From contig CAXIPT010000002.1 in assembly GCA_964030475.1 (NCBI GenBank), positions 17,825,291 to 17,889,290 of the forward strand: 64,000 nt of DNA, written 5' to 3'. The DNA is from Tethya wilhelma. Lineage: Eukaryota; Porifera; Demospongiae; Tethyida; Tethyidae. Made by a program: the position numbers and the translations under genes. The notes beneath the pieces are model-generated. The model made no database searches. It was not told where the DNA came from and worked only from the letters and a program-made list of their open reading frames with translations. Numbering within the stretch: the first letter of the stretch is position 1; every line of letters begins with the position of its first letter. This document shows, one piece after another, positions 48,616 to 62,581 of the stretch.

Positions 48616-49734
48616 TTATCCATCCAAGTCCTCATAAGGTGTCTCCTCTCCTGAATCTGGGCTCTCGTCGTAATAAAGGTTGTTAGTTACAGAAAAGTCA
48701 ATGAATTCTAAGTCAACGGAACTATTACAGTACTCTCTATACATGTACGCCTGTAGGTTCTTGACTCCATTCCTGCATGCAGAGAGGGGAGGGAACTTTA
48801 AGTTGTTTCCAGAAATGGTAAACCCTTCTAATTTCAATTTAATGAACGATAGTGGCAGGAATTTCAACTTGTTGTTTGCTAGATAAAGTTGCTTTAGTGA
48901 CTGCAGACCTTCCAAGTGGTAAGGAAGACCATTTAGTTGGTTGTCTGTCAAGTGTACCTCTTCAAGCTTTGATAGTTGTGCAAATGTAGAAGGTAGGAAG
49001 TCAATCTGGTTCGATCCTGCATACAGTTCTCTCAAGTTGGTTAGGAGATGAACTTCCTCAGGGATGGTCTTGATGAGGTTGTCCTTCACATTCAAGATTT
49101 GGAGTGATTCCAAGTAGCAACAGCACACAGGAAGTGCTTGGAGTTGGTTGTGTTGAAGATGTAGAACTTGAAGCTGTTTCAGATTTGATAGTTCGTCTGG
49201 AAGCTTTGTAATCTGATTGTTGTTGAGGTGTAGGTTGCTCAGATGCACAAGTTTCCCCACAACTGATGGAAGAACTTTAAACCGGTTAAATGATAGATCA
49301 AGTGTGACTAGAAATGCTGGTGACTGCAACTCTAGTGAAGCAAAATTACCGGGTAGACACTCCAAATGATGTTGCTTTAGAATTAGATTTTGAATAGGAC
49401 AGTTAGATGCTGCAATAGAAGCTGATGCAATAAACTCATTCGGTAACCTTTCCCAGGGACCCTGCCATCGATCGAGAGTCACTGTAGCTGAGCCTTCATG
49501 CAGTCCAGCTGTACACCTCATAATAACAACTTTGAAAAAGCTTGGGTCAATGAGAGTTCCTAAATTGCCATCAGGAGGGATTTGAATAGGAGGAACTTGT
49601 GGAATCCCTGGAGCAGGTAGTTGTGGTGGATGAAGAAATGGGAGACCTGGACGAGGAGGAATTTGAAGAAGAGGGGGTTGATTGAGTGGCACGGGACCTC
49701 GTGCTGGAGGAGGAGGAGGATTGTGGCCAGCCAT
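48616..49734 (-). CDS. Leucine-rich repeat protein with proline-rich N-terminus, single exon
   Basis: Intronless, 372 residues from MAGHNPPPPPARGPVPLNQP. The first roughly 55 residues are Pro-rich (PPPPPARGP, RPGLPFLHPPQLPAPGI). From about residue 85 onward come about nine 23-residue LRRs of the SHOC2/LAP type (LxxLxLxxNxIxxLPxx): TLDLSFNRFKVLP, NLHLNNNQITKLP, VLHLQHNQLQALP, ILNVKDNLIKTIP, ELYAGSNQIDFLP, EVHLTDNQLNGLP, QLYLANNKLKFLP. They end with a cap resembling FPPLSACRNGVKNLQAYM of cytosolic LRR proteins. The C-terminus is acidic (DESPDSGEETPYEDLDG). There is no signal peptide or membrane segment, so it is probably an intracellular scaffold. Orthology is unclear. It is head to head with the SRSF10-like gene, 160 bp apart. 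Confidence 0.88.
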   Translation of the reverse strand: MAGHNPPPPPARGPVPLNQPPLLQIPPRPGLPFLHPPQLPAPGIPQVPPIQIPPDGNLGTLIDPSFFKVVIMRCTAGLHEGSATVTLDRWQGPWERLPNEFIASASIAASNCPIQNLILKQHHLECLPGNFASLELQSPAFLVTLDLSFNRFKVLPSVVGKLVHLSNLHLNNNQITKLPDELSNLKQLQVLHLQHNQLQALPVCCCYLESLQILNVKDNLIKTIPEEVHLLTNLRELYAGSNQIDFLPSTFAQLSKLEEVHLTDNQLNGLPYHLEGLQSLKQLYLANNKLKFLPLSFIKLKLEGFTISGNNLKFPPLSACRNGVKNLQAYMYREYCNSSVDLEFIDFSVTNNLYYDESPDSGEETPYEDLDG

Positions 49735-49894
49735 TACGACAGAACAGTAGGAACAGTGATAACTCTGCAAGTTCAGCAGAAAATGATGCGCTTTAATTGG
49801 AACCTCTTGCGCATGCGCAGTATATACTATTCACGTTGTGTGCCAAGTGTGTGGTGAAGCAAGAGAAAGTGTGTGTCTTCGAAATTTCAGCATC
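49735..49894. promoter_or_regulatory. Bidirectional promoter with NRF1-type palindrome
   Basis: 160 bp between the LRR and SRSF10-like start codons. The perfect palindrome TGCGCATGCGCA at 49808-49819 equals the NRF1 consensus of vertebrate CpG-type promoters. Confidence 0.6.
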
Positions 49895-51581
<1,687 letters not shown>

Positions 51582-51834
51582 ATTCTTGTCTATATACTCT
51601 TTACTCTCTACTATTATTGTGCTTTGCTTTTGTTATTATTAAACTTCTGTAACAAAAAATATTGAATACAATAGACACATGCCAATAATTAGTGTGTACA
51701 CAATAATTCCACGAACAACAATATTACGCTAATGTAACAGTTACTGTTATAAAGTCACTACCAGGCTGGGTAACCTGTGGACGGAGGGAAGAGTGATAAG
51801 GGTTAATAGCAAACTCTCAAACCTTTAATAATCA

Positions 51835-52559
51835 GCAAAGGCACACAATGACAACTTACATGGATGGTCATAAGAGACTGGATTCTTCGACCAGACTTTT
51901 CTCATGTGTCCAGCAAGGCCATTTTCAAGTGTTGGTCCAATCAGAGGGTTTAACTGAGCCAAGAATGCAACCAACCAGCTACAATTTTGAAGTCAAGGAT
52001 CATCTTGCCAAGTAAAAGTACTATTTCTACTCAAAAACAGACTTTTCAGCTTACAATGCTACTATATACACAAACTATGTTGCTCTAAGAGAGCTGCAGA
52101 CTCTTTTATTATTACACACAGAAATTGCAGTACATTAATTTTGTGTTGAACACGTAAAACACTTATATACAATGGCATGCTATTGACATGTGATGTGAGG
52201 ATACAATGTGTAGCAACATATTGCTGTTGTAACCAACATGGTCTGAATGATCCTGTGAATAGGAAAGAAAAAAGATTAATGATAGATGTCAAAAATGATT
52301 CGAAAGTTGAGCATAGTAGCAAGACTATTAATAGGGAATTGACAGTCTAGTAGCCAAACCCTTATCACATACACACATCCTTGAATAATCCAAAACTTTG
52401 TACAAACTCTCTTTGCAACTCAAAAAGCAACATAGAGAAAAAATAAACACACCCTCTGTTGGGTCCTCTAGGAATGAACCATGGCACTACTCCTCCAATG
52501 ACCAGCCAAAACACTGTTATAAGTGGCACGGCTATGTACAGGGACGTGTTGAATGACAT
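51835..52559 (-). CDS. ATP6V0E1: V-type proton ATPase subunit e
   Basis: Small hydrophobic subunit of the membrane V0 sector of the V-ATPase. Three minus-strand exons: 52559-52453, 52252-52205, 51978-51835, about 99 residues. It starts [20 protein letters not shown] (first membrane helix), has the family signature [20 protein letters not shown] and a second helix [20 protein letters not shown], matching human ATP6V0E1 (VPWFIPKGPNRG, YLFWLIAILAQLNPLFGP). The C-terminus ([19 protein letters not shown]) runs somewhat past the family's usual end of about 81 residues, so the true stop could lie in another exon. It is convergent with the SRSF10-like gene. Confidence 0.93.
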
Positions 52560-53049
52560 CTTCCTACTTCTGCCTCGTAGTAAAGAACTCTAAACTTCTT
52601 AGTCTCAAATGATTTTTATCTTTGGGTGAACAATGATGTAACTTCAATCATGTGACATGAAATTTTAATAGTGGGCGTGGCTAAAGGTGTGGCTAAAGTG
52701 TGGAAGTGAAGATGGCCCCATAGATAATATACGCGAACGAAATATGGATTGGCAACGTAATGTAATTTTTTCCGCCAAGCCATGTTATGCCACGCCCACT
52801 TTTTTCAGTGTCACTGTAATTCAGCAATTTTTCTTCTTTGTTTCTGCTCTGTCCCAGACGAGAGAGGAAGGCAAAAAGAAGATAGCGAATGTTTTATAGT
52901 ATGTACTATCATGGAAAGCAATGAAATTCAATTGTGTTTGCTTGTACCGCTACTCTAGTACAGGCTTCCTGGACTCAAACGTTTTGTAATTTTCTTGGAA
53001 GTGTAACAGCATTTTGGAGGATCCGACTCTACACTGCAGACTTACCANA

Positions 53050-53791
<742 letters not shown>

Positions 53792-53940
53792 ACTGTTAGA
53801 AAATTATATATATAATTATATTATATAATAGATCTTTAGTCATTAGAAATGGAAACTATATTTATAACAATTTCATTATACAATAACAATCTCATTAATG
53901 TTTATGTGTGAATCTTGTATAATTACGTAATTTGAATCTC

Positions 53941-54174
53941 CTATTGTCCATGTTTCTCGAGGTAACGCCTACAGGACAATACAGTGAGTAACGTGTTAGT
54001 ACATCATTTTAATACAAGATGCACGGTACCTTCTTGCTTGTTCAAGAAGAGCCTTCTTTCTCTCTTCGAGTGTCAAATGTCTCTGTGCAGACAGTGAAGC
54101 TGAGCTGGTGGTCGCTCTTGGTTTTGATCCAGACACTTCACTTTTTTTACTTCCTCCACTTCTTTTACTGCTAC
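53941..54174 (-). CDS. C-terminal fragment of unknown Ser/Lys-rich protein (left-arm copy)
   Basis: Mirror image of 54185-54418: exons 54174-54030 and 53968-53941. It encodes the same tail, ending RRYLEKHGQ. It is cut at the palindrome centre and exists only because of the inversion. Confidence 0.5.
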
Positions 54175-54184
54175 TGCTAGTGCG

Positions 54185-54418
54185 GTAGCAGTAAAAGAAG
54201 TGGAGGAAGTAAAAAAAGTGAAGTGTCTGGATCAAAACCAAGAGCGACCACCAGCTCAGCTTCACTGTCTGCACAGAGACATTTGACACTCGAAGAGAGA
54301 AAGAAGGCTCTTCTTGAACAAGCAAGAAGGTACCGTGCATCTTGTATTAAAATGATGTACTAACACGTTACTCACTGTATTGTCCTGTAGGCGTTACCTC
54401 GAGAAACATGGACAATAG
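54185..54418 (+). CDS. C-terminal fragment of unknown Ser/Lys-rich protein (right-arm copy)
   Basis: Two exons, 54185-54329 and 54391-54418, with a GTACCG donor and a CTGTAG acceptor. They encode KRSGGSKKSEVSGSKPRAT, a Ser-rich linker, then a helical basic end LTLEERKKALLEQARRRYLE KHGQ and a stop. The 5' part is lost at the palindrome centre (54180). The stop lies 150 bp from the SUCLG1 stop, so the two genes are convergent. I do not recognise the family. Confidence 0.5.
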
Positions 54419-54567
54419 GAGATTCAAATTACGTAATTATACAAGATTCACACATAAACATTAATGAGATTGTTATTGTATAATGAAATTGTTATAAATA
54501 TAGTTTCCATTTCTAATGACTAAAGATCTATTATATAATATAATTATATATATAATTTTCTAACAGT

Positions 54568-56334
54568 CTATAGAGTAATGGCATGTTCATCCATTGCCTG
54601 CATGTCCAGGAAAAAAGAAAAAAAAACCTCTATAGAACAACCATCCCACAGTTCTCATATAAATTTTCAATCTAGATAATATGTACCTCTTTGATGGCCT
54701 CTCCCATCAGAGCAGGTGATTTTGTGACATTCACTCCTGCAGATCTCAATGCCTCGATCTTACTTTCTGCCCCTCCTTTGCCTCCAGCAATAATAGCACC
54801 GGCATGTCCTGGAATACAAAAATGTCCCAGAAAACATCTCAAATACTTTACTCCAGCCCAGGACCTAACACCTACCCATTCTTCTTCCGGGAGGAGCTGT
54901 AACTCCTGCAATGAAGGCAGCAACCGGTTTGAAACCATTCTGCTTCATGTTGTTGTGCTCCTTTAGGTACAGGGCAGCATTCTCTTCAGCCGATCCACCG
55001 ATCTCTCCAATCAATACAATACCTTTATATTGTGGGAGTATGGCATCATTCATTCATTCATTCATACTATAAGTACTGCTGAATGGATTACCTTGTGTCT
55101 GTGGATCTTTGAGAAACACTTCCAAACAATCAACAAAGTTAGTCCCATTGAAAGGATCACCACCAATTCCTGCACAAAGAAAAGACAATATGACCTACAA
55201 TGGAGAAGGTGTAGCATGGCATACCAACACAAAGAGATTGTCCCAGTCCCACATTGGTTGTCTGCCAGACAGCCTCGTAAGTCAATGTGCCAGATCGAGA
55301 AACAATGCCTAAGGAAAATCAAGAAGATAAAAGAGAAATGGTACCATGAATATTGATACTTTGGAGACGGATAACACTGGCGTACCTATAGAACCTGGTT
55401 TGTGAATATGACCTGGCATGATTCCGATCTTGCATTGACCAGGCTACATAGTGAGGCAACTACAATCACTCAGTTCTATTTATACAATTGACAAGAAATT
55501 ACACAGGGACATACCCTTATTATTCCAGGACAGTTGGGACCAATGAGCCTCGATTTGTCCTGCCTGACCAACTTGTGTTTCACCCGTACCATATCCTGTT
55601 GGGGGATACCCTCTGTAATTACCACAATCAACCCTATCTCAGCGTCGATAGCTTCTATGATGGCATCAGCAGCAAACTGTGGTGGGACATAGATCACTGA
55701 TGCTTCTGCATCCAAAGCATTCTTTGCCTGTAGCAATACCAAGAAAGATTTCAACAAAGAAAGTACAATAGCGTGAACATACTTTATACATATTACATCA
55801 CACATATTGCATCATATTGTTCACACATGCACATGTATGTATACCTCTTGGACTGTATTGAACACTGGACGGTCTAAGTGCATCTTTCCACCCTTTCCTG
55901 GAGACACTCCACCCACTAGATTGGTCCCATACGCAATAGCCTGTTCACTATGAAATGTACCCTGTGAAAAATTTGTGTGACACGAGCCCAGCATCAAATT
56001 GAGTTACATCAAACATAAATTGATCAGAAATGTGGCAAAACTTGCCTGTTTTCCTGTGAAACCCTGACAAATGACTCTAGTGTCTTTAGTGAGCATCATA
56101 TTCATCCTGGTAGATGCATATGAAGAACATCTCTGTGGAGTGAGCTGAAGACCTGCAGGAAATAGTTGGTGGATGGGCACTAAATGGAATAGCTACACTT
56201 CAGCAGCCATTACTCTGCGTCTATGTGGTAGCAAGCTTCATGTGAGTGCGTAATGTTTGTTTCTTACCTTTCCAGCTTCCTTGGAGGCGTCTTAACACGC
56301 CACTAGACAAGACTCTCCCAGCGGCTGCTGCCAT
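54568..56334 (-). CDS. SUCLG1: Succinyl-CoA ligase alpha subunit, mitochondrial
   Basis: TCA-cycle enzyme subunit that binds CoA and carries the phosphohistidine. Ten minus-strand exons: 56334-56268, 56152-56046, 55961-55845, 55727-55515, 55443-55386, 55308-55225, 55169-55092, 55022-54876, 54808-54687, 54597-54568. The N-terminus [20 protein letters not shown] is a mitochondrial presequence. Landmarks: [20 protein letters not shown] (CoA site), [81 protein letters not shown] and [17 protein letters not shown] (phospho-His). It is full length. The second intron uses a GC donor (CAG|GCAAGT). Its 3' half lies in the right arm of the palindrome. Confidence 0.96.
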
Positions 56335-56430
56335 CGATCCTCTCCTTGCTAATTACTGTTAATAACCATTAATAAATTGATTAACTTGCATCAGCACTGT
56401 TGACCGGAAGTAATTAGTCTACAAAAACAC
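56335..56430. promoter_or_regulatory. Bidirectional promoter gap, SUCLG1 / PANK, ETS motif
   Basis: 96 bp to the first in-frame PANK ATG (56431; 171 bp to the chosen ATG at 56506). It contains CCGGAAGT (56403-56410), an ETS/GABP-type site. No TATA box. Confidence 0.55.
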
Positions 56431-56505
56431 TTGAGCCTAAAAGCAATTTCAAAATATCTCGGGATTCGGGAACACAACGACTTTGAAAAAAGCTTCTTAG
56501 GTAAA

Positions 56506-58823
56506 ATGGAAGTCGGAGAATCACCTGTCACTGAACCACAGCACCATTCGTGGAGGGATGGCCACGAAAGTCTTCTAAGACAACTCATTTCACCCAGTTT
56601 CAAGAAAGAAGGTATATCAAAAGCACTGCTAGAGACCTCAGGTGAGTGGTACTGGGTGGAAAGAGCATGCAAGGTGATTTATAAACTGTAGACTGTTAAA
56701 AGTAGGCAAAAGGTTTTGCCAGTGAATTGGACTTTATTTGGGGTGTGTCAAGGGTGGAGTGGGTATGTGCAAACGTGTATATACCTGTATACCAAGAGTT
56801 GACTATACTTTATCATCCTTTTATATGTGCTTACTTTGCCAGTAACTGCAGATAAATCTTAGATTCTACCTAGCAAGGAAAGTCTTAGTACTTTTCCACA
56901 GTTGGGCCCTGCATATCCCATTATTAAATCACCTGCCATGTGCTATGTGGTATGACTGACACATAATGTACAATGTTTAAGCACACTCTATGAATACAAT
57001 TAGCTGCTGAGTGGAACACATGGTGCACATGCATGCAGTGCTTATAGCACAACTCACCCCATTCTAGAACCAACACATTTTGTGTGGCCCATTTTTAACA
57101 CATCACACCACACTTTGCTTTGAAGGATGCTATCTCACATCTAACACACATACTCACAATTTCACTCTTATCATACTCACCTTCAACTCCTACACACACT
57201 CACTCTCATTCACCCATCCCTGCCAACCAACAGCCATTCAATGGTTTGGTGTAGACATAGGTGGTACCTTGGTCAAGTGTGTCTACTACGAAACACAGAG
57301 AGAAGATGAACCACCTGATTGTGAACACAAAGGGATTCGAGCACTGAAAGATTTTGTCCACTCCAACTTAAAGTACGGCTCCACTGGTATTAGAGACAAG
57401 AGACTAGAAATAAACGCCCAACATTTGAGTAGTTCTTGCATCACTGGTACTCTTCACTTCATCAAGTTTGCTACTCACCGTATGGACGGTTTCTTTGATA
57501 TGGTTACTCAAAACGGACTGAAAGAAGTGCCGAAAATAGTCTGTGCAACTGGAGGAGGTGCTTTTAAGTTTGAGAAGGAATTCAAAGAAGTAAGTGTACA
57601 GTTTATTGCAAGAGTTGCTCATTTTGTTTGGTTCCTATTAGCAATGCTGTTATGGCTGTGTGTGCATTATTATAGAGACTCGGTGTTGATTTATGCAAAG
57701 CTGACGAAATGGAGTGTCTCATTCGAGGCTTGCACTATCTCAGTAGACACTACCCGAAAGAATGCTACTACTGGGAGAATCCAAACACACCAGATGCACA
57801 AAAGGTCCCATTTCAACTTGGCCCCAATCCTTACCCTTACATCATAGTCAACATCGGTTCTGGTGTGAGCATCCTTAGAGTTGAGTCGGCTACAGCGTTC
57901 AAGAGAATCGGAGGTACCAGCGTTGGTGGAGGTACATTTCTTGGTCTCTGTGCCATGTTGGCTGGGACGGACTCATTTGAAGCTGCAATTGCTCTTGCTG
58001 AGAAGGGAGACAGCACTAGAGTGGACAAGCTGGTCAGAGATATATACGGAGGAGACTATACATTGTTGGGACTCTCTGGGGATGTGGTGGCAAGCAGGTA
58101 CGAATGAATCTAGTTTGAGTCTAGGGTGTGTGTGCTGAAACTTTGAACTTTCTGATGATTATGTTTGTACCCATGATGATTACTGTAGAAGGTTCTCTCC
58201 AGCCATGCATGCATACAATTTAATATTATATTAAGGGGACTGCTCAAAACCAGCTAGAGTGCTAGCTATTGTTATTGGGTATTTCCTGTGAACCCCAAAG
58301 CATTCAGGTGTGCTGTTGTTTCATCATGATTATTAAAATATCACTTCTATGACTTGGCAGTTTTGGCCACATGGTTGATCCTGAACGCCGTCAAAATGCC
58401 AGACCTGAAGATTTGGCAAAGGCCACTCTGGTCACTGTGACTAACAACATTGGTGCCATTGCAAGGATGTGTGCTTCCATATCAGTAAGTATGAAAATAG
58501 GAAGTGTTTTCATAATTTTCGACATGTGATAGAACAGCACCACTTGCTACACTGTATACTTTGTGTGTGTCACTAATGATTGCAACTTTGTGTGTATGTG
58601 TGTGTGTGTGTGTACTATGTGTATACTAATATCACAGGAAATTGAAAGAGTCTTGTATTTGGGAAACTACTTGTGTGGCAACAAACTCTCGATGGAGATG
58701 TTGGCCTATGCCATGGAGTACTGGTCCAAAGGAACCATCAGGGCTCTCTTCTTGGAGCACGAAGGATATTTTGGAGCTCTTGGTAGCATGCTCATGAAAT
58801 TGGATCCTGATATAAAGCAGTGA
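56506..58823 (+). CDS. PANK: Pantothenate kinase (PANK1-3 type)
   Basis: Rate-limiting first step of CoA synthesis (pantothenate + ATP to 4'-phosphopantothenate). Exons: 56506-56641, 57234-57589, 57676-58097, 58361-58484, 58638-58823. Landmarks: [20 protein letters not shown] (phosphate loop), [15 protein letters not shown] [51 protein letters not shown] (acetyl-CoA/ATP loop), [34 protein letters not shown] and [20 protein letters not shown]. The start is either MSLKAISKYLG (56431) or [12 protein letters not shown] (56506); both are in frame and I prefer the second only weakly. The C-terminus DPDIKQ is at family length. It is head to head with SUCLG1, so two CoA-linked genes share a promoter region. 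Confidence 0.95.
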
Positions 58824-59185
58824 ATGTTTGTCCTGATCATACATGTACCCTCATGTGATAATTTATTGGCCAGTCACCAAAAATATACATTAAAAATGAC
58901 ATTGTTTTTTGTGATAAATTGTCCAAATTCTTGACTTGATTTTTGCTTTTTGAATATTTTATATCAATATACTATAATTGTCATGACTGTGCGTCCATCA
59001 ATCTACAATGGTTCCATTTATTCATGTCACATCTTAAACACTTTCTGTTTCATTTTTGATGCATTTAAAAGAAAACATTGTAATGATTTGAGAGTAAAGT
59101 TTAAAGATGGAGGATGTGTATTCAAAATGAGGAATAGAATCCTAACCACAGTGCAACTAAAATATGAGACCCTTTACCAGATTAG

Positions 59186-59650
59186 TTAGCGTAGCCATCC
59201 TAAAAGTCTCTTTTGTAAAATGTATATCACTACACCAAAGAAGAGTACAAGGCCCAGAAATATCAGTACTTTATCAGTGAACTCTCTTCTCTTGAATTTT
59301 GTGATGAGTCGACCACCAATGCTCACGTTACTATCAATTGTCTCCATCTCCTTCTTGATGCTCCCCAGTGAGCTGGAAGAGTTGATCAGTCTGTGCATGG
59401 TGTCTTCATTGCGTTTGAGATCAGAAGAGAGCATTTCTCTCAGTTCCATTAGACTGGCTGTCACATTTTGAGCAGCTTGTTCTTCAGACCTCCTAGATTT
59501 TATGAGTGTATAGCTAGTATCAATGAAATGAGTATTATCAATTTCTTACCTTTTCCTAATTGTTCCTGGATCACTGTCTGATGAAAACAATTCTTTTCTA
59601 GCCTCTTCATTTATGCTGTGCTTGCTCTTTGTCTTGAGTGGAGAAGACAT
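59186..59650 (-). CDS. BNIP1: Sec20/BNIP1-type SNARE, short form
   Basis: ER Q-SNARE used in Golgi-to-ER retrograde fusion. Two minus-strand exons, 59650-59550 and 59492-59186, about 135 residues. The C-terminal Sec20 domain is clear: a SNARE-like helix (LMELREMLSSDLKRNEDTMH), the diagnostic GGRLITKFKRREFTDKVLIF (human LGRKLITKYNRRELTDKLLIF), a membrane anchor LGLVLFFGVVIYIL and a short lumenal end (QKRLLGWLR). There is no KDEL/HDEL signal, as also in human BNIP1. The roughly 90-residue N-terminal coiled region of human BNIP1 (228 residues) is missing. It starts MSSPLKTKSKHSINEEARKE, which has a phospho-rich look. Either a genuinely shortened gene or an unrecognised upstream exon. Confidence 0.85.
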
Positions 59651-59873
59651 GTTGTCTCTTATTAAAGCTCACCAACAAGGGGGCGGGGCTTGCATACATG
59701 CACATCACTAGTACTTGCACTCTGACTCATCTCATGTTAATGAAAATAATACACACTGACAGATATTATAAATAGTAGTAATAATGCCAAATAAATATCC
59801 ACACAAATTAAGTATTACAAATTATGATTATCATTGCAATAGCAAAAGAAAAACAACAAAACACAACAATTGA

Positions 59874-62581
59874 TCACACTTCAGTACTGTAAGAAGGAGG
59901 TGAACTTCTATCTGTGACGTGTGACAGCACACTGTTGTCACCAACTTCCGTGTCTCTCTCGGTGTCCAAGTCGGTAGAATCATTTCCCTTTAGGCTCTCT
60001 CGTTCGCTACCAGAATACCTTGGCTTCTTTGCATGCCTGCGAGCATAGAGACCAGAATTTCCTCCAACAGATGGGGGCAACTCTCTCACCTGTTGGAGTT
60101 GCAACACATTCGTAGCTGACACTGACCCACCGTTTGACTTGTTTGTATTCTTTGTTGGTTTGCATGGCTGATAGGGGTACCCTATTCCGGGATAGGGAGG
60201 AGGTGGTCGAACCAATCGAGGTTTCATGAGCGATGAAGACGAGTTTGAGCCAGCAGCTCTAGTCGATGGATGATTACCACCATTAATTGAAGGGGCTCTG
60301 TAGGGGTGATGAGATTGTGGGGCAGGAGGTGGTGGCGGCGGTGCTGGTAGCATGGAGGGTGGACCGGAGTGGTTCTGGGGAGGAGAGGTGGAGATGACTC
60401 CCTGCTCGATGGCCGTGTCAAGTGCGTGGTGTAAACCAGAGTGGTAGGAAAGAGATTGGAGTTGCCCAAGGTGAACCACGTTGGTAGATATGGGAGGAGC
60501 TGACTGCACCTCCGGAGAGAAAACGCCACCATTTTGATTGCGACCGAGTGAGTTGCTATTGGTTACTAGCCTAAGCTGTCCGGTGGATGAAAATGCCTGA
60601 TTTTGTTGCTGCACGTGAAGTGGATTTGCCGAAGAGGGTTGAACTGTCCTTGGTGAGGGTAGAGGGATCATGCTGCGAATCTGTCTGTCGCTCCGTCTGT
60701 TTGCCGGTGGCTGTCTCTTACACGGAGACTTGCACATTCCATATCCTACACACACCATCACCACGACTGCCACAGCAACCACCAAGATGGAGACAACAAC
60801 AGCAAATCCCACGACACTTGCAGGTGAGCCAGAACCACCACTGTTTTGATTCCCATCGCTACCCGGACTGTCGGTCAGTTGACCTGTGTGTGACGTGAAT
60901 GATGTGTTCAACACATGTACAATATATAACAGTGTAAAAAGTATAGTGCACTCAGGGTAATGCTCATAGCAACACTGTTATGACAACCAGCATGTGGTTT
61001 ATTTCAGTAATGGTACTATTATCAAGAGGTAGAGATCTGCCAATTGCTATGTTTGACCATACTATTATGGTCAGTATGCAAAGACCAACCCTGCTATGCA
61101 CTATTGGAGGAGTCCATAAAGCAATTTAACTGGTATGGCACTTGAATTTCAAAAACTTGGCAAATTTACAATATTCCAGGGCCCCTCTTTTTAGTTCAAT
61201 ATGGAAGTATCCCACACAGAAAGCATTATCGTAACTCCCCAATGTAACACTAGTATAATAATATACATGGGCTAACGATCATGAAACTTAAGACCATTGA
61301 CAAGATAAAGTATACCCCAAGTTATGTTTCAGTGACGCAGATAGCAAAATATATCAGACTACGAATCCCATTACATAACAATGTTTGTTGTCGTTGGCAG
61401 TGTATGCATCAATACACCAGGTCTATAGGGTATTAATCGATAGAGGAATGTCATAGCAGCCATTGAGTCTAATTCTGTTGTTCACTGGATATGGTTGCCC
61501 TGTAAAGTCATTTGAAGATTACCAGTAAGAGAGGAATGCTTTGTGGTGAAGATCAAGCTGGACATGAAAGCCAAAACTAATAAAAGGCCAATAGTATTGA
61601 TTTCAGTATAATTACAAGTTTTACTAATTGTTCAGATATACTGTACATGTAGCAGACTGTTTTGATACAATAATGACGACTTGGTTTTGTGTTATGTATT
61701 TCTTACAGTACGCTACCAAAGGTGGTTGTCATAAACTGGTTCATAAAGCATCTGTACAAAACTATAACCCAGTGCACGAGTCTCCAGCAGCGCCAAGCCT
61801 CTTGGTGTGTACTGTATGTGGTCACTCATTAGGCATTCAGTTGTGAACTTTTCAATTCTGGTTATGGCAACGGGAGTTTTGATATGTGTCATCTATTGAT
61901 TTGATCCTAATTTGAGGTCGACCCACAAAGAAATACATGCACGTGCACACAAAGTGAGCACTTTTAAAGTGATTTGCGTTATACAGACAGCATTGGTGGA
62001 TACATTGTGAGATGTATGTTAGCAACACAGTCAAGCACATTGTGTGAACATAATGTCAATGATGTAGGCAAATTGTAGCATACCTGTCACACCGACACAC
62101 ATACACGCAATACGTATTGATTGCATGAAAACACATTGACAATAGGATATTATTATGTACACACAAGTTTGGCTGATACACTCGTGCAATACAAATCACT
62201 ACATGACTATGAACCTTAAGAAACAGTATACAATTTGTACACTCACATTTGTAGTTCAATACATGCACTGGGTAGACTAAGTTTGCTATAGTTACAGCTG
62301 ATGGTTGCTTGGTACCAACTTATGGACCAGCAGTTAGTTTTATTTATAATAAACTGCATGCTTGTCCATAATTTATGCAGTACAAAAAGAAAACTCCAAA
62401 AGTCACAGTGCTAACTAATTTTCCAGACATTTATAACATGAAACAGAGAGTATAACTAGTAGCTGTACTAGTAAACCAGTGCACTTGATTTTTGCTGTTT
62501 AGAATACTTACCATTTCCATGAATACTGAAGAAGATTAGCTGCAGAAATGCCAAAAGCAGAATCTTCCACTCTTTCAACAT
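59874..62581 (-). CDS. Type I single-pass membrane protein with PPxY and PDZ-binding tail
   Basis: Two minus-strand exons: 62581-62512 (signal peptide MLKEWKILLLAFLQLIFFSI) and 60883-59874. After cleavage there is only a short Ser/Gly ectodomain (QLTDSPGSDGNQNSGGSG), then a membrane helix (VVGFAVVVSILVVAVAVVVM), a Cys-rich juxtamembrane stretch (CVGYGMCKSPCKR, possible palmitoylation) and a roughly 280-residue disordered cytosolic tail. The tail holds a poly-Pro run (MLPAPPPPPPAP), RPPPPYPGIGYPYQP and SSPPSYSTEV. PPPY and PPSY fit NEDD4-type WW ligands and the terminal TEV fits a class I PDZ ligand. No family recognised. It looks like an adaptor or trafficking protein, perhaps under WW/PDZ control. 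Confidence 0.75.
60884..62511. other. 1.6-kb intron of the type I membrane protein gene
   Basis: AT-rich non-coding sequence between the signal-peptide exon and the main exon. Short open frames without domains; no repeat family recognised. Confidence 0.6.

Noticed and set aside
57080..57255. Long upstream extension of the PANK exon (MCGPFLTHH...)
   Set aside because: Intron read-through; the acceptor CAACAG at 57233 and the exon at 56506-56641 give the expected PANK start of the kinase core.
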